Below, in pieces: positions 17,713 to 24,897 of a stretch of DNA of 32,277 nucleotides. The notes under the pieces are model-generated. The model made no database searches. It was not told where the DNA came from and worked only from the letters and a program-made list of their open reading frames with translations. The DNA is from Bacteroidaceae bacterium. Its GTDB lineage: Bacteria > Bacteroidota > Bacteroidia > Bacteroidales > Bacteroidaceae. Position 1 is the stretch's first letter. Each line of letters starts with the position of its first letter. The position numbers and the translations under genes are program-made. The stretch spans positions 1 to 32,277 of the forward strand of contig JAFSVI010000060.1 in assembly GCA_017445145.1 (NCBI GenBank), in the 5' to 3' direction.

Positions 17713-19776
17713 TCATCTACTTGGCAGTTCGTAGTTCGTGACCGGAGTGTTGCCCTCACCCAGGAAGCGTACACAGAAGTCGCTGAGGCCGGGGCCGTTG
17801 ATGACGGCACAGCGCAGCACATTGCGGCCTTTGCGCAGCGTGAGACGCGCCGACATGCCATCGTCCTCGACCATGCGGCGGTCGCCTTCGAGCATGAGCA
17901 CCTCCTCGCCGTTGAGCCACCAGATGGAGGCTCCATTGGATCCGGCGGCCAGACGCACATCCTTCAGCTCCTCGGGGCAGTCGATGACGGTGACGCCCCA
18001 GAATAGTGAGCCATAGGTCTGGCTGCCATATTTCTCTGCGAAGCGGAAGAGCCTCATGTTGTAGTGCTCGCTGTCCAAGGCATGCCACTTCAAAGTCTGT
18101 CCGGCTGCTTTCACCTGCTGCCCGTCGTGGGGAATGGCGGTCATCTGCCCCTTGAACCACGTCTTGTGGAACACCTCGTTGAGCCAGCTGTTGGTGAAGA
18201 TTGTGTTCGAGCGAATGTCCTGGCGTATAGGTTCCAGTAGCATCCATCGGCGTATGTATCCCTGGGCGTCGGGGTGTGCTGTTGCTGTGGCAGCGGGCGT
18301 GAAGTAGGCCGGGCGGTTCTTGAACTGCACCCAGTCGATGCTCACTGGCGCTCCGTTGCAGGTGACAAACAGGTCCGTAACCCCCTTGGGGACATACTCC
18401 ACAGCAGTGGCCAGCGTCAGCCACTGATTGCTCTGGTCGCGCACACGTGGCGCCGTCATGCCTGGAAAACGCATCTCGCTCTTCACCGTCATCGTCACAC
18501 GTGCGATGACTCGTCCGTGGGGCGACTGTGCCCTGATGCATAGCTCTGTGTTGTCAGCCGCTTTGGCGCACACGGCGAGATAGGCGTCGGTCAGGCAGCT
18601 GAAATCTACGCCATCATATCTGAGCCAGCTGCCATGCCCCTGAAGGGTTGCCCCGTAGCCACGGAGTGGTGCCACGGTGTCAATCAGCTGTGTCGTCACG
18701 TCGTCACTGGCGCTGGTGTAGCGGTCGATATGTATCTTCTCGGTGGCCTGATTGATGCCAACGCCTCGCAATGTCTGTTTCACCTCCTGTATGGTGCCGT
18801 CGGCATTGAAGGCCACCCTCTCTATGCACGGTGAGCGGCGTTTGTCGTCGTTGGGCGACAGCCAATTGCGATGATAGAAGAGGTACCACTCACCCTTGTA
18901 GTGGAGCAGGCTGTGGTGGTTTGTCCAGCACCCGTTGTCGTGCTCCGCCATGATGATGCCCTTGAATGTCCATGGCCCCAGCGGGGTGTCGGCCATGGCG
19001 TAGGCCAGCGTCTCGGTGGGGTTGTTGCCATCGGCGCCTTTCTGCCCCCTCACCCAGGGGAAGGTGAGATAGTAGCGACCGTCGCGCTTGAAGGCAAAAG
19101 GCCCTTCCTTGAAACCTTCGGGCAAACCTCTCATCTCCTCGCCGCCGACACGCACACGTGCCGGCGCGGCCACACTGTCGCGGCGGGGGAGCTCCACCTC
19201 GTGCAGCTCGCCGTCGAGGCTTTTCATGTCAGCCCTCAGTCGCGCCCCGCGGATGCCCATTCCGCTCCAGTATATGTAGGCTTGGCCATCGTCGTCGATG
19301 AGCACGCAGGGGTCGATGCCCGTCACACCCTCTATAGGCTTGGCCTCGGGCGTGAAGGGTCCCGTGGGCGATGTGGCCGTGGCAACGCCGATGGCAAAGC
19401 CCCGCCCCTGGCGTGTGGCATTGGGGTAGTAGAGGTAGTAGCGTCCGTCCTTCTCCACGCAGTCCGGGGCCCACATGGAATAGCCTTCAGGGTTGCCCCA
19501 AGGCACGTCTTGCTGGCTGAGGATGACTCCGTGGTCGGTCCATTGCGTGAGGTTCTCGGACGAGAACACATGGTAGTCGGCCATGCAGAACCAGTCTGTC
19601 CGCTGCCCTTGGGGTGGGATTATGTCGTGGGATGGATAGACATATACTTTGTTGCCAAACACCCGTGCTGTGGGGTCGGCGGCATACTGCTCGCGGATGA
19701 AGGGGTTTTGGGCATGCATCAGTGCCGGCATGCCGAGCCACAACGCCAGCACAACTCGTCGTAAGTTGTTTTTCAT
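17713..19776 (-). CDS. Secreted multidomain GH43 xylosidase/arabinofuranosidase-type enzyme with CBM6-like module
   Basis: A 687-residue exported enzyme with a signal peptide cleaved after HAQ near residue 23. The GH43 propeller (about 28-345) has the triad D34 in YAADPTARVFGNKVYVYPSHD, D155 in GIDPCVLIDDDGQAYIYWSG and E224 in FKEGPFAFKRDGRYYLTF, plus NHHSLLHYKGEWYLFYHRN. A CBM6-like beta-sandwich follows (about 348-485, ending PVSIDWVQFKN). A third domain (about 500-687) contains GSNGASIWWLNGEEVLMLEGDRRMVEDDGMSARLTLRKGRN, like the accessory beta-sandwich domains found on hemicellulases. Action on xylan or arabinoxylan side chains is likely; exact specificity is not readable. I chose the ATG at 19776 because it gives a proper signal peptide; 18 extra upstream codons give none. 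No susC/susD or hybrid sensor gene is in view. Confidence 0.88.
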   Translation of the reverse strand: MKNNLRRVVLALWLGMPALMHAQNPFIREQYAADPTARVFGNKVYVYPSHDIIPPQGQRTDWFCMADYHVFSSENLTQWTDHGVILSQQDVPWGNPEGYSMWAPDCVEKDGRYYLYYPNATRQGRGFAIGVATATSPTGPFTPEAKPIEGVTGIDPCVLIDDDGQAYIYWSGMGIRGARLRADMKSLDGELHEVELPRRDSVAAPARVRVGGEEMRGLPEGFKEGPFAFKRDGRYYLTFPWVRGQKGADGNNPTETLAYAMADTPLGPWTFKGIIMAEHDNGCWTNHHSLLHYKGEWYLFYHRNWLSPNDDKRRSPCIERVAFNADGTIQEVKQTLRGVGINQATEKIHIDRYTSASDDVTTQLIDTVAPLRGYGATLQGHGSWLRYDGVDFSCLTDAYLAVCAKAADNTELCIRAQSPHGRVIARVTMTVKSEMRFPGMTAPRVRDQSNQWLTLATAVEYVPKGVTDLFVTCNGAPVSIDWVQFKNRPAYFTPAATATAHPDAQGYIRRWMLLEPIRQDIRSNTIFTNSWLNEVFHKTWFKGQMTAIPHDGQQVKAAGQTLKWHALDSEHYNMRLFRFAEKYGSQTYGSLFWGVTVIDCPEELKDVRLAAGSNGASIWWLNGEEVLMLEGDRRMVEDDGMSARLTLRKGRNVLRCAVINGPGLSDFCVRFLGEGNTPVTNYELPSR

Positions 19777-19841
19777 AGTTAGTTCTTTATAAGGTGACCA
19801 GAGGTCGAGTGTGCATTTTATACACGGCACGTAGGGGCGTT

Positions 19842-21305
19842 TTAGGCGTCAGCATTGGGCAGGGGAAGCCCCATCTCGGCCGCCTTCTCCATGACGAAGG
19901 CGAGGGCTGCATCGTGCTCGTTGGGTATGATGCCGTCGAGTATGGCGTCCTTCACGGCTGTCTTGAGCGTGCCCACTTGCCGGCAAGGTGTGAGGTGGAA
20001 CAGCTCCATGATTTCCTCGCCGCCCACGGGCGGCTGGAAGTTGCGTATGCGGTCGCGCTCCTCGAGGTCGATGAGCTTCTCCCTGACGAGGCGGAAGTTG
20101 TCGAGGAAGCGCTGCTTGCGCTGCTGGTTGCGGCTGGTGATGTCGGCCTCGCACAGGAGCATGAGGTCGTCGATGTCGTCGCCTGCCTCGAAGAGCAGGC
20201 GCCTGACGGCGGAGTCCGTCACCTCGTCGTCGGCGATGGCTATGGGTCGCATGTGCAGCCCCACGAGCTTCTGCACGTAGCGCATGCGCTCGTCCATGGG
20301 CAGCTTCATGCGCCGGAAGATGTTGGGCACCATGTGCTCGCCCACGGTGTTGTGGTTGTGGAACGTCCACCCCGCGGCCGGGTCGAAGCGCTTGGTGCGT
20401 GGCTTGCCGATGTCGTGGAGCAGCGCTGACCAGCGCAGCCACAGCGTGTCCTCGGCCGGGCGGTCGGCCGTCATCCTGACAATGTTGGTGAGCACCTCGA
20501 GCGTGTGCCAGAAGTTGTCCTTGTGGGCGCGGCCCGCCACGGTGTCGATGCCCTGCATGGCCTCCAGCTCGGGGAAGACGAGTGCCAGCAGCCCGCTCTG
20601 GAACAATAGCTCGAAGCCCAGTGCCGGCGACGCCGAGAGCATGATTTTCTGCAGCTCGTCGCTGACGCGCTCCATGGATATGATGCTGATGCGCTCGCAC
20701 ATGGTGCGCAGGCCCTCGAAGGTGTCGGGCTCGATGGTGAAGCCCAGCTGCGTGGCAAAGCGCACACAGCGCATCATGCGCAGTGGGTCGTCGCTGAATG
20801 TCTGCTCCGGGTCGAGCGGCGTGGCTATGATGCGGTCCTCCATGTCCCACAGCCCGTCGAAGGGATCCACGAGTTCGCCATAGCGTGCGGCATTGAGGCA
20901 GATGGCGAGGGCGTTGATGGTAAAGTCGCGGCGCCGCTGGTCGTCGGCGAGGGTGCCATCCTCCACAATGGGTTTGCGCGAGTCGTGGCTGTAGCTCTCG
21001 CGCCTTGCTCCCACAAACTCCACCTCCTCGCCGCCGCAGTGCACCTGTGCGGTGCCGAAGTTGCGGAACACGCTCACGTTGGCCCGCCGGCCCATGCGCC
21101 GTGCCACGGCTTTGGCCAGCTCGATGCCGCTGCCCACGGCGACGACGTCGATGTCCTTCGACTTGCGCTGGAGGAAGATGTCGCGCACGTAGCCTCCGAC
21201 GACGTAGCATTCCCCGCCCACCTCGTCGGCGGCCTGCCCTATGGTGCGGAACACGTGGTTCTTGTCCAGTATGCCTATGAGTTGCTCTTGAGTGTAGTGT
21301 TGCAT
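19842..21305 (-). CDS. CCA tRNA nucleotidyltransferase with HD domain
   Basis: Adds or repairs the 3' CCA end of tRNAs; class II nucleotidyltransferase of 487 residues. Motifs: GGYVRD (37-42), the metal-binding DID pair (D51, D53) in KSKDIDVVAVG, RRDFTINALAI (125-135), DDPLRMMRCVRFATQLGF (172-189) and the head-domain sequence that follows. The C-terminal half is an HD domain with H297-D298 in LLHDIGKPRT and FHNHNTVGEHM, which in related enzymes carries phosphatase or phosphodiesterase activity. Length and layout match the HD-containing CCA enzymes of Bacteroidota. A TAnnTTTG box lies 44 nt upstream. The GH43 genes follow after 65 bp with no promoter box that I can see, so read-through from this housekeeping gene is possible. 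Confidence 0.93.
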   Translation of the reverse strand: MQHYTQEQLIGILDKNHVFRTIGQAADEVGGECYVVGGYVRDIFLQRKSKDIDVVAVGSGIELAKAVARRMGRRANVSVFRNFGTAQVHCGGEEVEFVGARRESYSHDSRKPIVEDGTLADDQRRRDFTINALAICLNAARYGELVDPFDGLWDMEDRIIATPLDPEQTFSDDPLRMMRCVRFATQLGFTIEPDTFEGLRTMCERISIISMERVSDELQKIMLSASPALGFELLFQSGLLALVFPELEAMQGIDTVAGRAHKDNFWHTLEVLTNIVRMTADRPAEDTLWLRWSALLHDIGKPRTKRFDPAAGWTFHNHNTVGEHMVPNIFRRMKLPMDERMRYVQKLVGLHMRPIAIADDEVTDSAVRRLLFEAGDDIDDLMLLCEADITSRNQQRKQRFLDNFRLVREKLIDLEERDRIRNFQPPVGGEEIMELFHLTPCRQVGTLKTAVKDAILDGIIPNEHDAALAFVMEKAAEMGLPLPNADA

Positions 21306-21349
21306 TGCAGTGTGGGTGGTGAGGGTTGATAGGTGTTAAAAAACGCGGC

Positions 21350-21357
21350 AAAAGTAA
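21350..21357 (-). promoter_or_regulatory. Putative promoter of the CCA-adding enzyme gene (-7 box TACTTTTG)
   Basis: Minus-strand TACTTTTG fits TAnnTTTG, 44 nt before the start at 21305, in a 169-bp divergent spacer. Upstream of it is a T-rich tract with no exact TTTG at the usual distance. Confidence 0.6.
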
Positions 21358-21419
21358 TAAGAAAATCAAAAAAAAAGAAATAAAACACCATAAAATGCGC
21401 CGCGAGACGGGGAAAGACG

Positions 21420-21427
21420 TACATTTG
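21420..21427 (+). promoter_or_regulatory. Putative promoter of the small lipoprotein gene (-7 box TACATTTG)
   Basis: TACATTTG fits TAnnTTTG, 47 nt before the ATG at 21475. With the box at 21350-21357 it forms a divergent promoter pair about 65 bp apart. Confidence 0.6.
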
Positions 21428-21474
21428 CACATCCAACATAAAACAGCTAAACCCATTTTGCACACACATCACCC

Positions 21475-21948
21475 ATGTACCACCACCTCTTCAATCGCAC
21501 AGCACAGGCGCTGCTGACGGCGTTTCTCGTCAGCCTGGCTGCTTGCAAGACCACAGAGGACAACGCCGAGGCGGCTGCCGATGCCATGCTCTGTCAGGCC
21601 CGCGAGCTGCTGGCACAGAAGCGCTATGACGAAGCGCGCGACACCATCCTCACCCTGCGCCAGCGCCATCCCACGGCGTTGGAGGCGCGCCGTCGGGCCA
21701 TTCTCACCCTCGACAGCGTGGAGCTGCTGCAGACGCGCGACAGCGTGGCGCTGCTCGAGTCGTGGCTGGAGGGCGAGCGTGCTGCCTTTGCGCAGATGGC
21801 TCCCCGCGTGGATGGTGCTACCAATGACGCCTACTATCGTCAGCAGCGCCTGCTGCGCGACATGGAGTTCCATTTGGATGAGCTGTGTGCGAAGGTGAAG
21901 TTCTTTGTGCGCAAGATTGACATCGATTCGCATCCCGATGCAGACTAA
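21475..21948 (+). CDS. Small putative lipoprotein with TPR-like helices, unknown function
   Basis: A 157-residue protein with a signal ending in the lipobox LAAC (Cys24), followed by KTTED. That Lys/acidic start is compatible with the export tags of surface lipoproteins in Bacteroidota. The mature part is almost wholly helical: AMLCQARELLAQKRYDEARDTILTLRQRHPTALEARRRAILTL resembles one TPR-like helical repeat, then come more charged helices. I do not recognise a named family. The gene stands alone between the divergent CCA-enzyme gene and the trp control region, with its own promoter box. Its stop codon overlaps the first of two dyad elements described below. Function is open; a scaffold or envelope-stress role would be a guess. 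Confidence 0.75.
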   Translation: MYHHLFNRTAQALLTAFLVSLAACKTTEDNAEAAADAMLCQARELLAQKRYDEARDTILTLRQRHPTALEARRRAILTLDSVELLQTRDSVALLESWLEGERAAFAQMAPRVDGATNDAYYRQQRLLRDMEFHLDELCAKVKFFVRKIDIDSHPDAD

Positions 21949-21999
21949 ATGTTTAGCCAACGGGCCAAAATGCAAAATAATTGCCCAAATGTTTGGCAA
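21945..21999 (+). promoter_or_regulatory. Candidate operator: two dyads with the core AAATGTTT, 40 bp apart
   Basis: CTAAATGTTTAG (21945-21956) and TTGCCCAAATGTTTGGCAA (21981-21999) are both inverted repeats around a central TG. They share AAATGTTT, with centres exactly 40 bp apart. The second has one extra C in its left arm and covers the TTTG -33 box of the trp promoter. Which protein would bind is unknown. Confidence 0.4.
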
Positions 22000-22023
22000 A
22001 ATGAAAGCCAATCCATAACTTTG
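21992..22023 (+). promoter_or_regulatory. trp operon promoter (-33 TTTG, 20 bp, -7 TAACTTTG)
   Basis: TTTG (21992-21995) and TAACTTTG (22016-22023) are 20 bp apart, a full match to the Bacteroidota primary-sigma promoter. The transcript should start near 22030 and carry an untranslated leader of about 190 nt before trpB, which holds the leader peptide and the attenuator. Confidence 0.8.
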
Positions 22024-22055
22024 CCGCCGAAAATCAACCCATAAAGCACATATAC

Positions 22056-22112
22056 ATGATTCGTAACGCATTCTATTGGTGGTGGCGCAACTCAAGATTC
22101 CAACAATCGTGA
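22056..22112 (+). CDS. trpL: trp operon leader peptide (Phe-Tyr-Trp-Trp-Trp)
   Basis: An ATG at 22056 opens an 18-codon frame, MIRNAFYWWWRNSRFQQS, ending in TGA at 22110-22112. Codons 8-10 are three consecutive TGG tryptophan codons, directly preceded by Phe and Tyr codons. It lies 33 nt after the trp promoter and 108 bp before trpB. A run of codons for the pathway product just before a terminator hairpin is the signature of ribosome-mediated attenuation: with little charged tRNA-Trp the ribosome would stall here and alter leader RNA folding. The Trp codons lie in the left arm of a possible pairing, CTATTGGT (22073-22080) with ACCAATAG (22127-22134). No Shine-Dalgarno is seen. Translation is inferred, not shown. 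Confidence 0.85.
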   Translation: MIRNAFYWWWRNSRFQQS

Positions 22113-22158
22113 GAAGATAGCCCCGTACCAATAGCATGCACAATTGGAGAAATACCTG

Positions 22159-22196
22159 GAGAGGCCTGTCGTTCTTGCGACGGGCCTCTCTCTTTC
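22159..22196 (+). terminator. trp attenuator (intrinsic terminator before trpB)
   Basis: GAGAGGCCTGTCG (22159-22171) pairs with CGACGGGCCTCTC (22178-22190) over 13 positions, one of them a G-U pair, with a 6-nt loop and a T-rich tail TCTTTC. It ends 24 bp before trpB and after the leader peptide, so it would stop transcription before the structural genes. A competing pairing of AGCCCCGT (22119-22126) with ACGGGCCT (22180-22187), 7 of 8 positions, could disrupt it. Confidence 0.85.
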
Positions 22197-22220
22197 AATA
22201 GTAACAAAACACAACACGAC

Positions 22221-23426
22221 ATGAACAGCTACCAAGTTGACAACAACGGCTTCTATGGCGAATTCGGGGGTGCCTACGTGCCCGAGATTCTCTACAAGTG
22301 TGTCCACGACCTGCAAGAAGCCTATCTGCCCATCATCGAGTCCGACGAGTTCCGGCGCGAGTACCACTCGCTGCTGCGCGACTACGTGGGGCGCCCCTCG
22401 CCGCTCTACCTGGCGCGCCGCATGAGCGAGCGCTATGGTTGCCAGCTCTACCTCAAGCGCGAGGACCTGAACCACACCGGCGCCCACAAGATCAACAACA
22501 CCATAGGCCAGATACTCCTGGCGCGCAAGATGGGCAAACGGCGCATCATCGCCGAGACGGGAGCCGGGCAGCACGGCGTGGCCACGGCCACGGTGTGTGC
22601 GCTCATGGGCATGAAGTGCGAGGTGTTCATGGGTGCCACGGACGTCGAGCGCCAGCACACCAACGTCGAGCGCATGCGCATGCTCGGCGCCGAGGTGCAT
22701 CCGGTGCGCACGGGCAACATGACGCTCTCCGACGCCTGCTCGGCAGCCATACGCGACTGGTGCTGCCACCCCTCGGACACGTTCTACATCGTGGGCTCCA
22801 CCATGGGGCCGCACCCCTATCCCGACCTGGTGGCGCGCATGCAGAGCGTCATCTCCGAGGAGCTCAAGTGGCAGCTCGAGGAGAAGGTGGGGCGCGACCA
22901 CCCCGACTGTCTCGTGGCATGCATCGGCGGCGGTTCCAACGCCGCCGGCACCATCTACCACTACATGAACGACGAGCGCGTGCGCATCGTCCTGGCCGAG
23001 GCCGGTGGCCAGGGTTGGCAAACCGACCACACCGCCGCCACCATCCACCGTGGCAGCGTGGGCATACTCCACGGCTCGAAGATGCTCGTCATGCAGGACG
23101 CCGACGGCCAGATCCAGGAGGCGTTCACCATCTCCGCCGGCCTCGACTACCCCGGCGTGGGACCCATGCACTGCAACATGGCCCGTCGGGGGCGCACACA
23201 GGTGCTGGCCATCAACGACGACGAGGCCATCCGCGCCGGCTACGAGCTGACGCGCCTGGAGGGCATCATCCCGGCCATCGAGAGCGCCCATGCCGTGGCG
23301 GCGCTCGCTAAACTCACCTTCAAGCCCACCGACGTCGTTGTGCTCACCGTGAGCGGCCGCGGCGACAAGGATGTGGCAACATATCTCAACAACAAACACC
23401 TTGCAGGCGAATATGGCAACTTTTAA
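22221..23426 (+). CDS. trpB: Tryptophan synthase beta chain
   Basis: Joins indole with L-serine to give L-tryptophan, using pyridoxal phosphate, in the alpha2-beta2 complex. The 401 residues have the PLP lysine K90 in NHTGAHKINNTIGQ, the carboxylate loop AETGAGQHG, the phosphate-binding GGGSNA, the family sequence EAGGQGW and the C-terminal SGRGDKD. The start at 22221 (MNSYQVDNNGFYGEFGGAYVPE) matches the family N-terminus. It is the first structural gene of the operon, which is typical of Bacteroides-type trp operons, whereas in E. coli trpB lies next to trpA near the end. Here its partner trpA is the last gene. trpE starts inside its final codons. Confidence 0.97.
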   Translation: MNSYQVDNNGFYGEFGGAYVPEILYKCVHDLQEAYLPIIESDEFRREYHSLLRDYVGRPSPLYLARRMSERYGCQLYLKREDLNHTGAHKINNTIGQILLARKMGKRRIIAETGAGQHGVATATVCALMGMKCEVFMGATDVERQHTNVERMRMLGAEVHPVRTGNMTLSDACSAAIRDWCCHPSDTFYIVGSTMGPHPYPDLVARMQSVISEELKWQLEEKVGRDHPDCLVACIGGGSNAAGTIYHYMNDERVRIVLAEAGGQGWQTDHTAATIHRGSVGILHGSKMLVMQDADGQIQEAFTISAGLDYPGVGPMHCNMARRGRTQVLAINDDEAIRAGYELTRLEGIIPAIESAHAVAALAKLTFKPTDVVVLTVSGRGDKDVATYLNNKHLAGEYGNF

Positions 23427-24831
23427 CTTCGCGACCAACAGCCGCACCATCCTTGCAGACCTCTACACACCCGTGGGAGTGTATATGCGTCTGCGCGACC
23501 TATATCCGCAGAGCACACTCATGGAGTGTGCCGACTACCACGACGCCGCCAGCTCGCGCTCGTTCATCGGCATTGACCCCATTGCCAGCGTGGCCGTGGG
23601 CCACGGCGTGGCCACAGTGGCCTTCCCCGACGGCAGCTGCGAGAAGCATGAGGTCGGAGCAGCATACACCGTGGCCGATGCCATACATGCCCTCACCGAC
23701 AGCCTACATGTCGAGGGCGACCACGCTGCCGCCATGGGCCTCTTCGGCTACACCAGCTTCAACGCCGTGCGCTATTTCGAGGACATCGCCGTGAAGGACG
23801 AGACGCAGAGCGAGAATGATGCCCCCGACGTGCTATATACATTATATAAGGTGGTCATCGTGTTCGACCACCACAACAGCCAGCTCACCGTCGTGGAGAT
23901 GGTGCCGACCGACGCCGCACACGGCCAACAAAACCCCGCGGTGTTGAATGATGTTGTCCGCGCCATCAATCGAAACTCGGCGCGGGAATATGGCTTCCAC
24001 GCCGTGGGCGATGTGACGAGCACCCTCACCGATGATGAGCACCGAGCCAACATACGTCGTGGCATCGGCCACTGCTTGCGCGGCGACGTCTTCCAGATTG
24101 TGCTCTCCAGGCGCTTCGTCCAGCGCTACGAGGGCGACGACTTCCGCCTCTACCGCGCACTGCGCAGCATCAACCCCAGCCCATACCTCTTCTATTTCGA
24201 CTTCGGCGGATTCCGCATCTTCGGCTCGTCGCCCGAGACCCACTGCCGCATCGAGGGCCGACGCGCATACATCGACCCCATCGCCGGCACGACGCGCCGC
24301 ACCGGCGACGCCGAGGCCGACCGCCGTGCCGCCGAGTTCCTGCGCAGCGACGCCAAGGAGAATGCCGAACACGTCATGCTCGTGGATCTGGCGCGCAACG
24401 ACCTCAGCCGCAACTGCCACGACGTGCGCGTGGATTACTACAAGGACATCCAGTACTATAGCCACGTCATACACCTCGTATCGCGCGTCAGCGGCGAACT
24501 CGATGCCGGCAGGGACCCCATACAGGCCTTCATCGACACCTTCCCCGCCGGCACACTCTCCGGCGCACCCAAGGTGCGCGCCATGCAGCTCATCTCCGAG
24601 TACGAACCCCACAACCGCGGTGCCTACGGCGGGTGCATAGGCGTTATCGGCCTCGACGGCTCGCTCAACCAGGCCATCACCATCCGCACCTTCGTGGCCC
24701 GTGGCGGCGAGCTGTGGTTCCAGGCCGGCGGCGGCATCGTTGCCAAGAGCGACGTGGAGTATGAGCTTCAGGAGGTCAACAACAAGCTCGGCGCGCTGCG
24801 TCGTGCCATCGTTGCCGCCGAGTCGCTTTAG
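23413..24831 (+). CDS. trpE: Anthranilate synthase component I
   Basis: Converts chorismate to anthranilate with ammonia supplied by TrpG; the committed, feedback-controlled step. I chose the ATG at 23413, which overlaps the trpB stop by 14 nt. An upstream ATG in the same frame (23371) would add 14 residues unlike the family. The 472 residues contain the catalytic motifs PIAGTTRRTGD (289-299), LVDLARND (323-330) and TFPAGTLSGAPK (376-387). The second effector motif INPSPYLFYF is at 253-262. The first effector motif, LLES in classical enzymes, reads TLMECADYH (35-43), so the serine that contacts tryptophan is C39. That may change feedback strength. The C-terminal catalytic core is full length. 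Confidence 0.95.
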   Translation: MATFNFATNSRTILADLYTPVGVYMRLRDLYPQSTLMECADYHDAASSRSFIGIDPIASVAVGHGVATVAFPDGSCEKHEVGAAYTVADAIHALTDSLHVEGDHAAAMGLFGYTSFNAVRYFEDIAVKDETQSENDAPDVLYTLYKVVIVFDHHNSQLTVVEMVPTDAAHGQQNPAVLNDVVRAINRNSAREYGFHAVGDVTSTLTDDEHRANIRRGIGHCLRGDVFQIVLSRRFVQRYEGDDFRLYRALRSINPSPYLFYFDFGGFRIFGSSPETHCRIEGRRAYIDPIAGTTRRTGDAEADRRAAEFLRSDAKENAEHVMLVDLARNDLSRNCHDVRVDYYKDIQYYSHVIHLVSRVSGELDAGRDPIQAFIDTFPAGTLSGAPKVRAMQLISEYEPHNRGAYGGCIGVIGLDGSLNQAITIRTFVARGGELWFQAGGGIVAKSDVEYELQEVNNKLGALRRAIVAAESL

Positions 24832-24897
24832 GCCCGCACCCGCGCCTCGCGCCGATGGACAATAACCAACGATCATCAACCCATAGCATTGAGTAAT

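Noticed and set aside
19849-21465. A 538-codon minus-strand frame overlapping the CCA-adding enzyme gene
   Set aside because: Arg/His/Pro/Gly-rich frame in a different phase from the real enzyme, which has all family motifs.
22024-22220. T-box riboswitch before trpB
   Set aside because: No T-box consensus or specifier-loop layout is seen, and the leader frame with three Trp codons explains the region better.
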